Below, piece after piece: positions 15,784 to 25,020 of a stretch of 64,000 nt of DNA. Source of the stretch: HKST-UBA178 sp965223815 (GTDB lineage: Bacteria > Pseudomonadota > Gammaproteobacteria > Chromatiales > Chromatiaceae); contig OZ245019.1 in NCBI GenBank assembly GCA_965223815.1, positions 1,240,001 to 1,304,000 on the forward strand. The letters are read 5' to 3'. Below the pieces are notes generated by a model, which made no database searches, had not been told where the DNA came from, and saw only the letters and a list, made by a program, of their open reading frames with translations. Each line of letters opens with the position of its first letter. The first letter of the stretch is position 1. The position numbers were made by a program, and so were the translations under genes.

Positions 15784-17634
15784 ATGAACCGATATCCCCT
15801 CTGGAAAAATCTGCTGGTCGCCGTGCTGGTACTGATCGGCCTGATATACGCTTTGCCGAATGTTTTTAGTCAGGATCCCGCCATTGAGATTACCGGCAGT
15901 CGCCGGGCTCAGGTGGACAGCGCCACGGGACAGACCGTTAAGGAGTATCTCGCCGATGCAGGCATAGCATTGAGCTCCATGGACGTTGGTGCAGACCGCT
16001 TGCTGTTGCGCTTCACAGAATCGGAGCAGCAACTGCTCGCCAAGGATCTACTGGAACTCAAAATGGGCGGCAACTACACCCTGGCGTTGACGCTTTCGAC
16101 GGATGTGCCCGGGTGGCTGCGCTCCATCGGCGCCTTGCCCATGTTTCTGGGGTTGGATTTACGCGGCGGTATCCATGTGCTGATCGATGTCGATATGGAT
16201 GCCGCGGTAACCCAGGCCCTGGAGCGCTACTCCGGGGATATCCGCACGCTGTTGCGCCAGAAAAAACTGCGCTACACCAGAGTGAACCAGGAAGGAGACG
16301 CAGTGCTGGTTCGATTCAAGGATGCACAGCTCCGTGATCGATCCTACGAGGCAATCGAAGACGAGTTTCGAGATTTGTTGCTGGAGTCGGTCGATGGCGA
16401 AAGCTTCGATGTTTTGGTTCGCCTCTCCCGCAATGAGCAGCAAACTATCCGCAAGTTTGCGTTGGAGCAGAATATCACTACCCTGCGCAATCGCGTGAAC
16501 GCCCTTGGGGTGTCCGAGCCCATCATTCAGCAGCAGGGAGAGCGCAGGATCGTAGTCCAGCTTCCCGGCGCCCAGGACCCGGCGAAACTGAAAGAGCTGC
16601 TGGGAGCAACCGCGACCCTCGAATATCGCCTGGAAGATACCGAGCACAGCATCGAGGATGCTTTAAATGGTCGGGTGCCGGTAGGATCCAAGCTCTACTA
16701 CACCCGGGATGGACGACCCATCTTGTTGAAAAAGCAGGTCATCGTCACGGGTAACCAAATCACGGATGCCGCCTCCGGTTTTGACCAGAGGAGCAATCAG
16801 CCGGCGGTCTTTGTGAACCTGGATGGACCGGGGGCACGCCGCATGCGCAACGTGACCAACGATAACGTGGGGCGGCCGATGGCAGTGGTCTTTATCGAGA
16901 GCCGGACCGAAACCAAGATCGTGGATGGGAAGCGGGTGACTCGCAAGATTCCAGTCCAAGAGGTGATCAGCGTGGCCAATATCCTGGAGCCGTTCGGCCG
17001 CCGTTTCCAGACCACTGGCCTCGATAGTCCCGCAGAGGCCCATGATCTCGCACTGCTGCTGCGTGCTGGTGCCCTGGCCGCCCCCATCGAGATTGTCGAG
17101 GAGCGCACCATCGGCCCAACCCTGGGACAGGACAATATCGACCAGGGATTCCGTTCCGTGGTCATCGGCCTAATCCTGGTAATGATTTTCATGGCGGTCT
17201 ACTACAGGGTGTTCGGCCTGGTGGCCAACATGGCGTTGATGCTGAACCTGGTACTGATCGTCGCGGTACTGTCGATGCTGCAAGCAACCCTTACCCTGCC
17301 GGGTATTGCCGGCATCGTTCTCACGGTGGGCATGGCGGTGGACGCCAATGTACTGATTTTCGAACGTATCCGGGAGGAGATCCGACTGGGCAACACACCC
17401 CAGGCGAGTATCTACTCGGGGTATGCCAAGGCGCTGTCGACTATCGTCGATGCCAATATCACAACCTTGATCGCCGCTGTCGTGCTGTTCTCGTTCGGCA
17501 CCGGGCCGATCAAGGGATTTGCAGTAACCCTTTTCATCGGGATATTGACTTCTATGTTTACCGCAATTCTCGGTACCCGGTCGGTCATCAATCTGATCTA
17601 TGGCGGACGCCGGGTGAAGCAGCTGGCCATATGA
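15784..17634 (+). CDS. secD: Protein translocase subunit SecD
   Basis: A 616-residue protein with an N-terminal membrane helix (residues 8-25), a large periplasmic domain with the D1 motif GLDLRGGIHVLIDVD near residue 121, and five C-terminal membrane helices carrying GPTLGQDNIDQGF and GMAVDANVLIFERIREE. SecD with SecF uses the proton gradient to pull exported proteins across the inner membrane. It starts 115 bases after yajC and is followed 35 bases later by secF. Confidence 0.97.
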   Translation: MNRYPLWKNLLVAVLVLIGLIYALPNVFSQDPAIEITGSRRAQVDSATGQTVKEYLADAGIALSSMDVGADRLLLRFTESEQQLLAKDLLELKMGGNYTLALTLSTDVPGWLRSIGALPMFLGLDLRGGIHVLIDVDMDAAVTQALERYSGDIRTLLRQKKLRYTRVNQEGDAVLVRFKDAQLRDRSYEAIEDEFRDLLLESVDGESFDVLVRLSRNEQQTIRKFALEQNITTLRNRVNALGVSEPIIQQQGERRIVVQLPGAQDPAKLKELLGATATLEYRLEDTEHSIEDALNGRVPVGSKLYYTRDGRPILLKKQVIVTGNQITDAASGFDQRSNQPAVFVNLDGPGARRMRNVTNDNVGRPMAVVFIESRTETKIVDGKRVTRKIPVQEVISVANILEPFGRRFQTTGLDSPAEAHDLALLLRAGALAAPIEIVEERTIGPTLGQDNIDQGFRSVVIGLILVMIFMAVYYRVFGLVANMALMLNLVLIVAVLSMLQATLTLPGIAGIVLTVGMAVDANVLIFERIREEIRLGNTPQASIYSGYAKALSTIVDANITTLIAAVVLFSFGTGPIKGFAVTLFIGILTSMFTAILGTRSVINLIYGGRRVKQLAI

Positions 17635-17669
17635 TGAATTCGGCTCTCCACTGAGGAAGAATCGCAGTT

Positions 17670-18614
17670 ATGCAGATCTTTAAGACAACACTGAATATCG
17701 ACTTTATGAGCAAACGCAGGCTGGCGTTGATATTCTCCGCCGTCGCGCTGGCCACTGCCATACTGTCGGTAATTGTCCAAGGACTTAATCTTGGCATCGA
17801 CTTTACCGGTGGTACTCTTGTCGAAGTGGGTTACAAGGAGCCGGTTGAATTGGCAAAGGTTCGTGAAACCCTGTCTTCTGGCGGTTTCAATGAGGCAACA
17901 GTACAGCATTTCGGTACGCCCAAGGATGTCTTGATCCGGCTGGCCCCCAGCGCGGATGAGGACAATGCGGAGCAGAGCAACCGAGCTTTTGATGCCCTGG
18001 AACAGGCGGCGGCAGGTGAGGCCGAGCTTCGACGGGTGGAATTTGTCGGGCCTCAGGTCGGCGATGAATTAAGTGAAGATGGTGGCTTGGCGATGCTCTA
18101 TGCCCTTATCGGCATCCTGATTTATGTCGCGCTCCGGTTCGAGTACCGATTCGCGCTAGGCGCAGTCATTGCCTTGGTACATGATGTCCTTTTTACCATA
18201 GGCCTTTTTTCTCTCTTCCAGGTAGAGTTCGACTTGCCGGTATTGGCGGCAGTATTGGCCGTAATTGGCTACTCGTTGAATGACACCATCGTTGTATACG
18301 ACCGCATCCGAGAAAATTTCCGCAAGATGCGCAAGGGCACGCCTCAGCAGATCATCAATACTTCGTTGAATCAAACCCTTGCCCGCACCCTGGTCACCTC
18401 TTTGACAACCTTGCTGGTGCTATTCGCCCTGCTGATATTCGGAGGGGAGATTATCCATGGTTTTGCCCTGGCATTGATAATCGGTGTAGTGATTGGAACC
18501 TACTCCTCTATCTATATCGCCAGTACCGCGGTACTGATGCTGGGCATCAGCAAGGTGGATTTGATGCCGGTGAAGAAAGAGGGTGCGGAAACCGGGGACG
18601 GCAGTCAGGTCTGA
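17670..18614 (+). CDS. secF: Protein translocase subunit SecF
   Basis: A 314-residue SecF of normal size. It has a first membrane helix (about 18-38), the GIDFTGGTLVEVGY motif, a small periplasmic domain and five further helices with VGPQVGDEL, GYSLNDTIVVYDRIREN and the terminal IGVVIGTYSSIYIAS. It is the partner of SecD in the same operon. Confidence 0.97.
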   Translation: MQIFKTTLNIDFMSKRRLALIFSAVALATAILSVIVQGLNLGIDFTGGTLVEVGYKEPVELAKVRETLSSGGFNEATVQHFGTPKDVLIRLAPSADEDNAEQSNRAFDALEQAAAGEAELRRVEFVGPQVGDELSEDGGLAMLYALIGILIYVALRFEYRFALGAVIALVHDVLFTIGLFSLFQVEFDLPVLAAVLAVIGYSLNDTIVVYDRIRENFRKMRKGTPQQIINTSLNQTLARTLVTSLTTLLVLFALLIFGGEIIHGFALALIIGVVIGTYSSIYIASTAVLMLGISKVDLMPVKKEGAETGDGSQV

Positions 18615-18672
18615 GTAGGCTCGCCGGGAAGTCTGGGGCCAGCCGGTTCCGCGTGTTTCTCTACGCTGGTTG

Positions 18673-18933
18673 CTAACCCGCAGTTTTCCTGAGCGTGGGG
18701 AAAGGTAACACGTCCCCGCGGCAGTCAGATGATATTTGACGGTTTACGTGAGCCTCGCTTTCCACGTCGATAGAATTTTTCTCGGGGAGGATCTCGATAA
18801 TCTCGAAACTGGTGCAGTCGGTGCAGAAGGCGAAATCGAGAGAGAGTTCTAGCATACCGTCCAGTACATCCCGCATGACCATTTCCAGTGCCTGATCGCT
18901 GACTCTTTTGGCATTAGTTTTCGTCGGAATCAT
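18673..18933 (-). CDS. Small hypothetical protein with a CxxC pair
   Basis: An open frame with ATG at 18933 gives 86 residues; it stays open upstream to 19071, overlapping the end of suhB. The sequence has an amphipathic helix (DQALEMVMRDVLDGMLEL), a CTDC motif and a short FEIIEILPEKN stretch. The overall pattern of helix, CxxC and LP weakly recalls ComFB-type small proteins, but I would not assign it. No strong ribosome site is seen beyond GAGG very close to the ATG. It may be downstream in the suhB transcript. Confidence 0.45.
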   Translation of the reverse strand: MIPTKTNAKRVSDQALEMVMRDVLDGMLELSLDFAFCTDCTSFEIIEILPEKNSIDVESEAHVNRQISSDCRGDVLPFPTLRKTAG

Positions 18934-19025
18934 GGCCTCTGTCTCGGTTCTGACGTACCAGGAAACATACCTGGAAATCACAACGAAATAGCGGTCGTGG
19001 GGGATGATTCTTGAGTTCAGCGGGG

Positions 19026-19823
19026 TTAGAAGCGCAGCTGCTCGGTTAGGTGGGGCCGTATCCGGCGGCACATCTGATCATGCAGCTTAATATTGGATGC
19101 GATTAGATTACCACTTTCCAGATACCGGTCGCCCCCTGCGATATCGCTGATGGTGCCGCCTGACTCCTTGATCAAAAGTGCGCCCGCGGCTATATCCCAC
19201 TGGGATAACCCAATCTCCCAGAAACCGTCGATTCGCCCCGAAGCAACATAGGCAAGGTCCAGTGCGGCCGAGCCTGGTCGTCGTATGCCCGCGACTTCGC
19301 TGATCAATTCGCGGAACATCCCCAGGTAGGCGTCCAGATTGGATAACTCCCGGTAGGGAAAGCCGGTTCCCAACAGGGACCCTTGCAACACTTTTCGATT
19401 TGAGGCGCGGATTCGGCGGTCATTTAGCAGGGCGCCTGCACCCCTGCTGGCGGTAAACATCTCATCCCGAAGGGGGTCGTAGACCAGGGCGTGCTCGAGC
19501 ACGTCTTTGTGTTTGAGGGCGATGGAAATCGAGAACTGGGGAAAACCGTGAAGGTAGTTGGTGGTTCCGTCCAGGGGATCGATTATCCATTGAAAATCAC
19601 CCTGACCTTGTTGACCACTCTCCTCCGCCAGGATGCCGTGGTCGGGGTAGGCCTTGCGTAAAACCTCTATTATGGCTTGTTCGGAGGCCTTATCCACCTC
19701 GGATACGAAATCGTTCATCCCCTTTGAATCGATTTTCAGGGTATCCACACGATCGAAGTATCTAAGCAACAGATTGCCTGCACTTCGTGCTGCGCGTATT
19801 GCGATATTAATAGTTGGGTGCAT
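19026..19823 (-). CDS. suhB: Inositol-1-monophosphatase family protein SuhB
   Basis: 265 residues with the metal-binding motifs of the family: EESG near residue 67, WIIDPLDGTTNYLHGFP near 79-95 and the second Asp motif in GLSQWDIAAGALLIKESGG near 205-223. SuhB dephosphorylates inositol monophosphate and in gammaproteobacteria also works with the rRNA transcription antitermination complex. It is divergent from trmJ, the order found in E. coli and relatives. Confidence 0.95.
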   Translation of the reverse strand: MHPTINIAIRAARSAGNLLLRYFDRVDTLKIDSKGMNDFVSEVDKASEQAIIEVLRKAYPDHGILAEESGQQGQGDFQWIIDPLDGTTNYLHGFPQFSISIALKHKDVLEHALVYDPLRDEMFTASRGAGALLNDRRIRASNRKVLQGSLLGTGFPYRELSNLDAYLGMFRELISEVAGIRRPGSAALDLAYVASGRIDGFWEIGLSQWDIAAGALLIKESGGTISDIAGGDRYLESGNLIASNIKLHDQMCRRIRPHLTEQLRF

Positions 19824-19986
19824 GACTGGAGATCGGAGTGGAGTGGAACGAAATCTGGGTTCGCCAGGGTTTGTCTATTTCCGTTGCGGCGTTTCGGGTT
19901 AACAAATCCGATGGCGGCTTGGGAGAGCGCTTATTATATACGCTTGCCGTGCCAGCGTCTTTGTGTTGTTGTGGCTCACTTTGAGA

Positions 19987-20760
19987 ATGACCAGTGGAAA
20001 TGTAGCTTTGGTGGCCAGTCTGAATGAGAAATTGTTAAGGGTTCGGTTCGTATTAATCGGTACGACACATCCCGGGAATATCGGTGCTGTTGCCAGGGCC
20101 ATGAAAAACATGCGATTGACCCAGTTGTACCTGGTTCGGCCCAAGCACTATCCGAATGCTGAGGCCACGGCAAGGGCTTCCGGTGCCGATGATCTTTTAG
20201 AGCGAGCCCAACTGTTTGACGACTTGGATTCTGCACTGAGGGGTTGCCGTCTGGTTGTAGGCTCGAGCGCCAGGCTTCGCAGTGTGGGCTGGCCTCAGCT
20301 TGCGCCTGACGAGTTCGCCACCCGAGCGGTGAGCGAGACCGCGGCGGGGGGAGAGGTGGCGCTGTTGTTCGGCCGTGAAAGTTCCGGTCTTTCCAACCAG
20401 GAGTTGGACCGCTGTCACTATCTGGTACATATTCCAGCGAATCCCGAATACTCCTCCCTGAATATCGCTCAGGCAGCCCAGGTGTTGGCCTATGAGCTCC
20501 ACTGCGCCGCCCTGCGCCTTGATGGGGGGACGCCACCGGATACGAGGGATGTAGTGCCTGTGGAGTTGATGGAGGGTTTTTTCCGGCACCTGGAACAGAC
20601 CATGGAAGTGATCGGCTTCTCCGACCCCAAGCAGTCGCAAAGGCTGCAGAGGCGATTACGGCGACTGTTTTTTCGAGCCCGACCGGATCAGGAGGAAATG
20701 AATATCCTCAGAGGCATTTTGAATGCCGCTCAGGGTAAGAAATCGACACGGAGTCGCTAA
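19987..20760 (+). CDS. trmJ: tRNA (cytidine/uridine-32 2'-O) methyltransferase TrmJ
   Basis: About 257 residues of the SPOUT superfamily. It shows the N-terminal VRFVLIGTTHPGNIGAVARA, GRESSGLSNQELDRC and the knot-forming PANPEYSSLNIAQAAQVLAY. It methylates the ribose of residue 32 in several tRNAs. A TTG further upstream (19963) keeps the frame open; the ATG at 19987 is closer to the conserved start. It is followed by cysE and the isc operon, the standard order. Confidence 0.93.
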   Translation: MTSGNVALVASLNEKLLRVRFVLIGTTHPGNIGAVARAMKNMRLTQLYLVRPKHYPNAEATARASGADDLLERAQLFDDLDSALRGCRLVVGSSARLRSVGWPQLAPDEFATRAVSETAAGGEVALLFGRESSGLSNQELDRCHYLVHIPANPEYSSLNIAQAAQVLAYELHCAALRLDGGTPPDTRDVVPVELMEGFFRHLEQTMEVIGFSDPKQSQRLQRRLRRLFFRARPDQEEMNILRGILNAAQGKKSTRSR

Positions 20761-20934
20761 TTTCAGGGCGAATGAGTATTGCTTGTCAGGGGGAGAACCC
20801 AATCGATCTGCTTTCGGGGGTTTATGCCAATTCCCATACTTGTATCCTTGAGTTCCCAGGTGGTAACTATGGTTAATAATCGAGTAGAATAGTAAGTCTT
20901 TGTATCCTTCGATAAGAAGGCCGGTAGATCCACC

Positions 20935-21750
20935 ATGTTCTCTCGCCTCAAAGAAGATATCGGTTGCGTATTCGATAGAGACCCCGCTGCGCGCAATGCC
21001 TTTGAGGTAGCAACCACCTACCCCGGGCTGCACGCGCTCCTGTTTTACCGTATGACACATTGGCTGTGGAACCTGGGACTCTCCTGGCTTGCGCGCATGC
21101 TTTCGACCATCGGACGCTGGTTGACCGGGATAGAAATACACCCTGGCGCGGTGATAGGCCGCAGATTCTTTATCGATCACGGTATGGGGGTGGTGATAGG
21201 GGAGACCGCCATAATAGGCGACGATTGCACCCTCTATCACGGTGTGACGCTCGGGGGCACGAGCTGGCAGACTGGCAAGCGGCACCCGACGTTGGGAGAC
21301 GATGTAGTCGTCGGTGCGGGCGCCAAAGTACTCGGTCCAATCGAGATCGGGACGGGCGCTCGAATAGGATCCAATGCGGTGGTTGTGAAATCGGTCCCTG
21401 CTGGGACCACGGTCATTGGGGTCCCTGGTCGTTTGGTTGAGGGTCGGGACGAGGGCAGTGGAGCCCACCGCGCCCAGATCGCAGAGAAAATGGGATTTGA
21501 CGCCTATGGTGCAACCACTGATGCACCGGATCCAGTTGCCCACGCCATCAATTGCATGCTTGATCACATCCACGTGATGGATAAGCGCATGCAGGAGATG
21601 TGCGAAAGCCTTAGAAAACTCAGCGAAGAGCAGCCGGACTTGGATCTGCCGCCGCTGGATTCCTGCGAAATCATCTCTACTGCTGAGGAGCTGATGCGAA
21701 TCCATTCTGAAGGTACCCCCAATCCCGATGCGGACAAGAATCGAGAGTAA
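20935..21750 (+). CDS. cysE: Serine O-acetyltransferase
   Basis: 271 residues. The first 60 or so form a helical part (MFSRLKEDIGCVFDRDPAARN), and the rest is a left-handed beta helix of hexapeptide repeats (IEIHPGAVIG, IDHGMGVVIGETAIIG, YHGVTLGGTSW, GAGAKVLGPIEIG). His in DHGMGV is the usual catalytic base. It makes O-acetylserine for cysteine synthesis. It is located immediately before iscR as in many gammaproteobacteria, supplying cysteine to IscS. The C-terminal 70 residues form a helical extension beyond the beta helix. Confidence 0.94.
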   Translation: MFSRLKEDIGCVFDRDPAARNAFEVATTYPGLHALLFYRMTHWLWNLGLSWLARMLSTIGRWLTGIEIHPGAVIGRRFFIDHGMGVVIGETAIIGDDCTLYHGVTLGGTSWQTGKRHPTLGDDVVVGAGAKVLGPIEIGTGARIGSNAVVVKSVPAGTTVIGVPGRLVEGRDEGSGAHRAQIAEKMGFDAYGATTDAPDPVAHAINCMLDHIHVMDKRMQEMCESLRKLSEEQPDLDLPPLDSCEIISTAEELMRIHSEGTPNPDADKNRE

Positions 21751-21774
21751 TACTTGATCAAAAAAGTTGGTTAT
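21750..21774 (+). promoter_or_regulatory. Predicted IscR type 1 binding site upstream of iscR
   Basis: The 25-base stretch ATACTTGATC...GTTGGTTAT matches the E. coli type 1 IscR consensus (ATASYYGACT-RWWWY-AGTCRRSTAT, recalled) at 20 of 25 positions by eye. It covers the -35 box of the predicted iscR promoter, as expected for autorepression by [2Fe-2S]-IscR. A second site with the same score lies before the suf operon. Confidence 0.6.
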
Positions 21775-21782
21775 TATATATT
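21754..21782 (+). promoter_or_regulatory. Predicted sigma-70 promoter of the iscR operon
   Basis: TTGATC and TATATT are separated by 17 bases, ending 32 bases before the iscR ATG. It gives isc genes their own promoter, apart from trmJ and cysE. Confidence 0.55.
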
Positions 21783-21814
21783 CTGGGTGACTTGTACCGG
21801 CGAAGGGGTTGCTG

Positions 21815-22306
21815 ATGAGATTGACGACCAAGGGCCGCTATGCGGTTACTGCAATGCTTGATTTGGCCTTCCATGATGGCAGCGGGCCGATAACCCTGGC
21901 GGATATAGCGGAGAGGCAGGGCATTTCCCTCTCCTATTTGGAGCAACTCTTTGCCCGCCTTCGGCGGAGCACTTTAGTGAACAGTGTGCGAGGGCCAGGT
22001 GGTGGCTATGTGCTGGCCCGCGGCGGCGACGAAATACGCGTAGCAGAAGTCATCGCGGCGGTGGACGAGCGGGTCGATACCACCCGTTGTGGGGGGGATC
22101 ACAACTGTCAGAATAACGAGCGCTGCCTGACCCACGATTTGTGGAACGATCTCAGCGATCGAATCCACGAGTATCTGAACGAGATCAGCCTCAAAGATCT
22201 GATGGCCCAACGTGGCACCCGCCAGGTCGCGCAGCGGCAGAAAATGCAGATACGGCCTTTGCCACAGAGCGGGGCTGGCAGATCATCAGGAACTTCTCCG
22301 GCATGA
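21815..22306 (+). CDS. iscR: Fe-S cluster-binding transcription factor IscR (Rrf2 family)
   Basis: 163 residues starting MRLTTKGRYAVTAMLDLA, the standard IscR start, with AAGGGG just upstream. The Rrf2 winged helix includes SLSYLEQLFARLRR as recognition helix and the wing RGPGGGYVLARG. Cluster ligands Cys92, Cys98 and Cys104 plus His107 are all present with E. coli spacing. It represses isc when loaded with a [2Fe-2S] cluster. The C-terminus after residue 130 is polar and probably disordered. It heads the operon iscRSUA-hscBA-fdx-iscX. Confidence 0.97.
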   Translation: MRLTTKGRYAVTAMLDLAFHDGSGPITLADIAERQGISLSYLEQLFARLRRSTLVNSVRGPGGGYVLARGGDEIRVAEVIAAVDERVDTTRCGGDHNCQNNERCLTHDLWNDLSDRIHEYLNEISLKDLMAQRGTRQVAQRQKMQIRPLPQSGAGRSSGTSPA

Positions 22307-22364
22307 TGGGGCTCAGCGAGTGGTGCCATCACAGGGAGAGTCGAACAACTGTGTCGGAGCGAGA

Positions 22365-23579
22365 ATGAAACTACCCATTTATATGGATTACTCCGCCACC
22401 ACACCGGTTGATCCCAGGGTGGCGGAGCTGATGTGCAGCTACTTAACTCCCAATGGGCAGTTTGGTAACCCCGCCTCCAGATCCCACCGTTTTGGTTGGG
22501 ATGCCGATGATGCTGTCGAGCAGGCCCGCAGGAATGTTGGACTGCTGATCAACGCGGACCCGAAAGAAATTGTCTGGACTTCCGGGGCCACCGAATCCGA
22601 CAACTTAGCAATCAAGGGTGTGGCCCACTTTTATAAGAAGCAGGGAAGACACATTGTAACCTGCAAGACCGAGCACAAGGCGGTTTTAGACACTTGCAGG
22701 CAACTGGAGCGGGAGGGTTTCGACGTTACTTATCTCGATCCCGAGCCAAGCGGCCTTATTGACCTGAACAAACTGGAAACAGCCCTGAGGGACGATACGG
22801 TACTGGTCTCAATTATGCACGTAAACAACGAGATCGGGGTCATACAGGATGTGGCGGCTATTGGGGAAATTACCCGCAGCCGGAAGATCCTTTTCCACGT
22901 GGATGCAGCGCAAAGCGCTGGTAAGGTACATCTGGACATGGGCGCCATGAAAATCGATTTGCTGTCGCTATCGGCGCACAAGATTTATGGCCCCAAGGGG
23001 GTCGGTGCTCTCTATGTACGCCGTAAGCCCAGGGTGCGGCTGGAAGCCCAGATACACGGCGGCGGACACGAACGCGGCATGCGCTCGGGTACCCTGGCCA
23101 CTCACCAGTTGGTGGGTATGGGTGAGGCGTTCCGTATCGCCCGCGAGGAGATGGCCGCGGAAAACGAGCGGGTGCTGAGTCTTCGCGATCGCTTGTGGAA
23201 TGGATTGGCGGACATGGAGGAGGTCTATCTGAACGGCGACCTGGAACATCGGGTGGCTGGCAACCTTAATGTCAGCTTCGCCTTCGTTGAGGGAGAGTCC
23301 CTGATCATGGCGTTGAAGGATATAGCTGTTTCATCCGGTTCTGCCTGCACCTCTGCCAGTTTGGAACCCAGCTACGTATTGCGGGCCCTGGGACGCGAGG
23401 ACGAATTGGCGCATAGTTCTATCCGGTTCACGATTGGGCGTTTTAGCACTGAGGAAGAAGTGGATTTCGTAATAGATCTGGTGCGGGGACAAGTGGAGCG
23501 CTTGCGTGAGCTGTCTCCACTATGGGACATGTTTAAAGAGGGAATAGACCTTAAAACGGTGCAGTGGGCAGCGCACTGA
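22365..23579 (+). CDS. iscS: Cysteine desulfurase IscS
   Basis: 404 residues from the ATG at 22365 (MKLPIYMDYSATTPVDPRVAE), exactly the family length, with GGAG seven bases before. The PLP lysine is in SLSAHKIYGPKG and the catalytic cysteine in the loop SSGSACTSASLEPSYVL near residue 328. It removes sulfur from cysteine as a persulfide for IscU, tRNA thiolation and other acceptors. An in-frame extension upstream overlaps iscR and is not expected to be translated. Confidence 0.98.
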   Translation: MKLPIYMDYSATTPVDPRVAELMCSYLTPNGQFGNPASRSHRFGWDADDAVEQARRNVGLLINADPKEIVWTSGATESDNLAIKGVAHFYKKQGRHIVTCKTEHKAVLDTCRQLEREGFDVTYLDPEPSGLIDLNKLETALRDDTVLVSIMHVNNEIGVIQDVAAIGEITRSRKILFHVDAAQSAGKVHLDMGAMKIDLLSLSAHKIYGPKGVGALYVRRKPRVRLEAQIHGGGHERGMRSGTLATHQLVGMGEAFRIAREEMAAENERVLSLRDRLWNGLADMEEVYLNGDLEHRVAGNLNVSFAFVEGESLIMALKDIAVSSGSACTSASLEPSYVLRALGREDELAHSSIRFTIGRFSTEEEVDFVIDLVRGQVERLRELSPLWDMFKEGIDLKTVQWAAH

Positions 23580-23639
23580 GATGAGGATAGAATCTGCCGG
23601 CTGGTGAACCTATGGGCGGCAAGCTTGGAGAACAGAGAG

Positions 23640-24026
23640 ATGGCATATAGCGAAAAAGTTCTAGACCACTACGAGAATCCCCGCAATGTCGGCGCGCTTG
23701 ATAAGGAAGCGACGAATGTGGGCACCGGGATGGTTGGCGCACCCGCCTGCGGTGATGTCATGCGGCTACAGATCCAGGTCAGTGAATCCGGTGTGATTGA
23801 AGACGCGAAATTCAAGACCTACGGTTGCGGTTCGGCGATTGCTTCCAGCAGCTTGTTAACGGAATGGGTTAAAGGCAAGACGCTGGACGAGGCTCAGCAG
23901 ATAAAGAACACCGAGATCGCCGAGGAGTTGGCGTTACCGCCTGTAAAGGTGCATTGCTCGGTTTTAGCTGAAGATGCGATCAAGGCCGCGGTGCAGGATT
24001 ATGCCGCCAAACAGGGCGAGAATTGA
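23640..24026 (+). CDS. iscU: Fe-S cluster scaffold IscU
   Basis: 128 residues from the ATG at 23640 (MAYSEKVLDHYENPRNVG). The three ligand cysteines are at 37, 63 and 106, and the HscA-recognition motif LPPVK is at 99-103, all as in E. coli. Clusters are built on it from IscS sulfur and passed on with HscA/HscB. Third gene of the isc operon. Confidence 0.98.
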   Translation: MAYSEKVLDHYENPRNVGALDKEATNVGTGMVGAPACGDVMRLQIQVSESGVIEDAKFKTYGCGSAIASSSLLTEWVKGKTLDEAQQIKNTEIAEELALPPVKVHCSVLAEDAIKAAVQDYAAKQGEN

Positions 24027-24091
24027 GTGCTTGAATTTCATTCCCGGGGGCGGCATTGGGTAGCGAAACTCGGGAGACGGAGCAGAGTAGA

Positions 24092-24415
24092 ATGTCGATA
24101 ACGTTAACTGAGGCCGCCGCCCGCCATATTGCAGGCTTCATCGAAAGCAGAGGAGCGGGTGTGGGGATCCGGTTGGGTGTGCGCACTTCTGGCTGTTCCG
24201 GAATGGCTTATGTGCTTGAGTTCGCCGACAAAGTAGAGAGTGATGACCATGTATTCGAAGGGCATGGCGTAAAGGTGCTGGTGGATCCCAAAAGCCTTCT
24301 CTATCTCGAGGGTACCGAACTCGACTATACCCGGGAAGGCCTCAACGAAGGTTTTAAGTTTAATAATCCCAATGTAAAAGACGCATGTGGCTGCGGTGAG
24401 AGTTTCCAGGTCTAG
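24092..24415 (+). CDS. iscA: A-type Fe-S carrier IscA
   Basis: 107 residues from the ATG at 24092 (MSITLTEAAARHI). Ligand cysteines 35, 99 and 101 are present (TSGCSGMAY and ACGCGESF). It accepts clusters or iron and delivers them to apoproteins. It contrasts with DsrR at 228, which has the same fold but none of these cysteines. Confidence 0.97.
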   Translation: MSITLTEAAARHIAGFIESRGAGVGIRLGVRTSGCSGMAYVLEFADKVESDDHVFEGHGVKVLVDPKSLLYLEGTELDYTREGLNEGFKFNNPNVKDACGCGESFQV

Positions 24416-24453
24416 TCGAAACACTGTCGGGCTCCCCACGAAGTAAAACTGTT

Positions 24454-24999
24454 ATGCTGGATTTCTCGAAGAATTACTTTGAGCTGTTCGGATTGCCCGT
24501 TGCCTACGTTCTGGATACCGAGCAACTATCGGAGAGATATCGTCAACTGCAACGGGTGGTTCATCCAGATCGCTATGCCAGCGCCAGTGATCAGCAGAGG
24601 CGTCTCTCCCTCCAGGGGGCGACGCGGGTCAATGAAGCCTACGAGGTGCTAAAGGACCCCATAGAACGGGCCAGGTACCTGTTGTCGCTAAATGGGATCG
24701 TGATGGATGTGCAGCGGGAGAGCACCAAGGACACGGCCTTTTTGATGGAACAATTGGAGCTGCGTGAAGCGCTGGAAGATACCCGGAGTCAGGCTGATCC
24801 CTATGCTGCCATCGCTGCGTTGGTCGACAAGATCAATCGGCGCATCAATGGGTTGGTGGGGCAGATGGCGGTTCAGTTCGAATCGCCGACACCCGATCAA
24901 CTGGAAGCAGCCCGTGAGATACTGCGTAAAATGCAGTTTCTGCAAAAGTTCCGCTATGACGCCGAGGTGTTGGAGTCAGAGTTGGATGAATCGCTATAG
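24454..24999 (+). CDS. hscB: Co-chaperone HscB (J-domain protein)
   Basis: 181 residues. The N-terminal J domain has HPD at residues 37-39 in RVVHPDRYASAS, and the C-terminal part is a helical bundle that binds IscU. It brings IscU to HscA and stimulates its ATPase. Located between iscA and hscA; 21 bases to hscA. Confidence 0.96.
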   Translation: MLDFSKNYFELFGLPVAYVLDTEQLSERYRQLQRVVHPDRYASASDQQRRLSLQGATRVNEAYEVLKDPIERARYLLSLNGIVMDVQRESTKDTAFLMEQLELREALEDTRSQADPYAAIAALVDKINRRINGLVGQMAVQFESPTPDQLEAAREILRKMQFLQKFRYDAEVLESELDESL

Positions 25000-25020
25000 C
25001 GTGGGGAATCTTTTCGATTC

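Noticed and set aside
20656..21831. A long open frame (391 codons) on the minus strand over cysE
   Set aside because: It lies fully antisense to cysE and part of trmJ, has no family motifs, and the plus-strand genes are certain.
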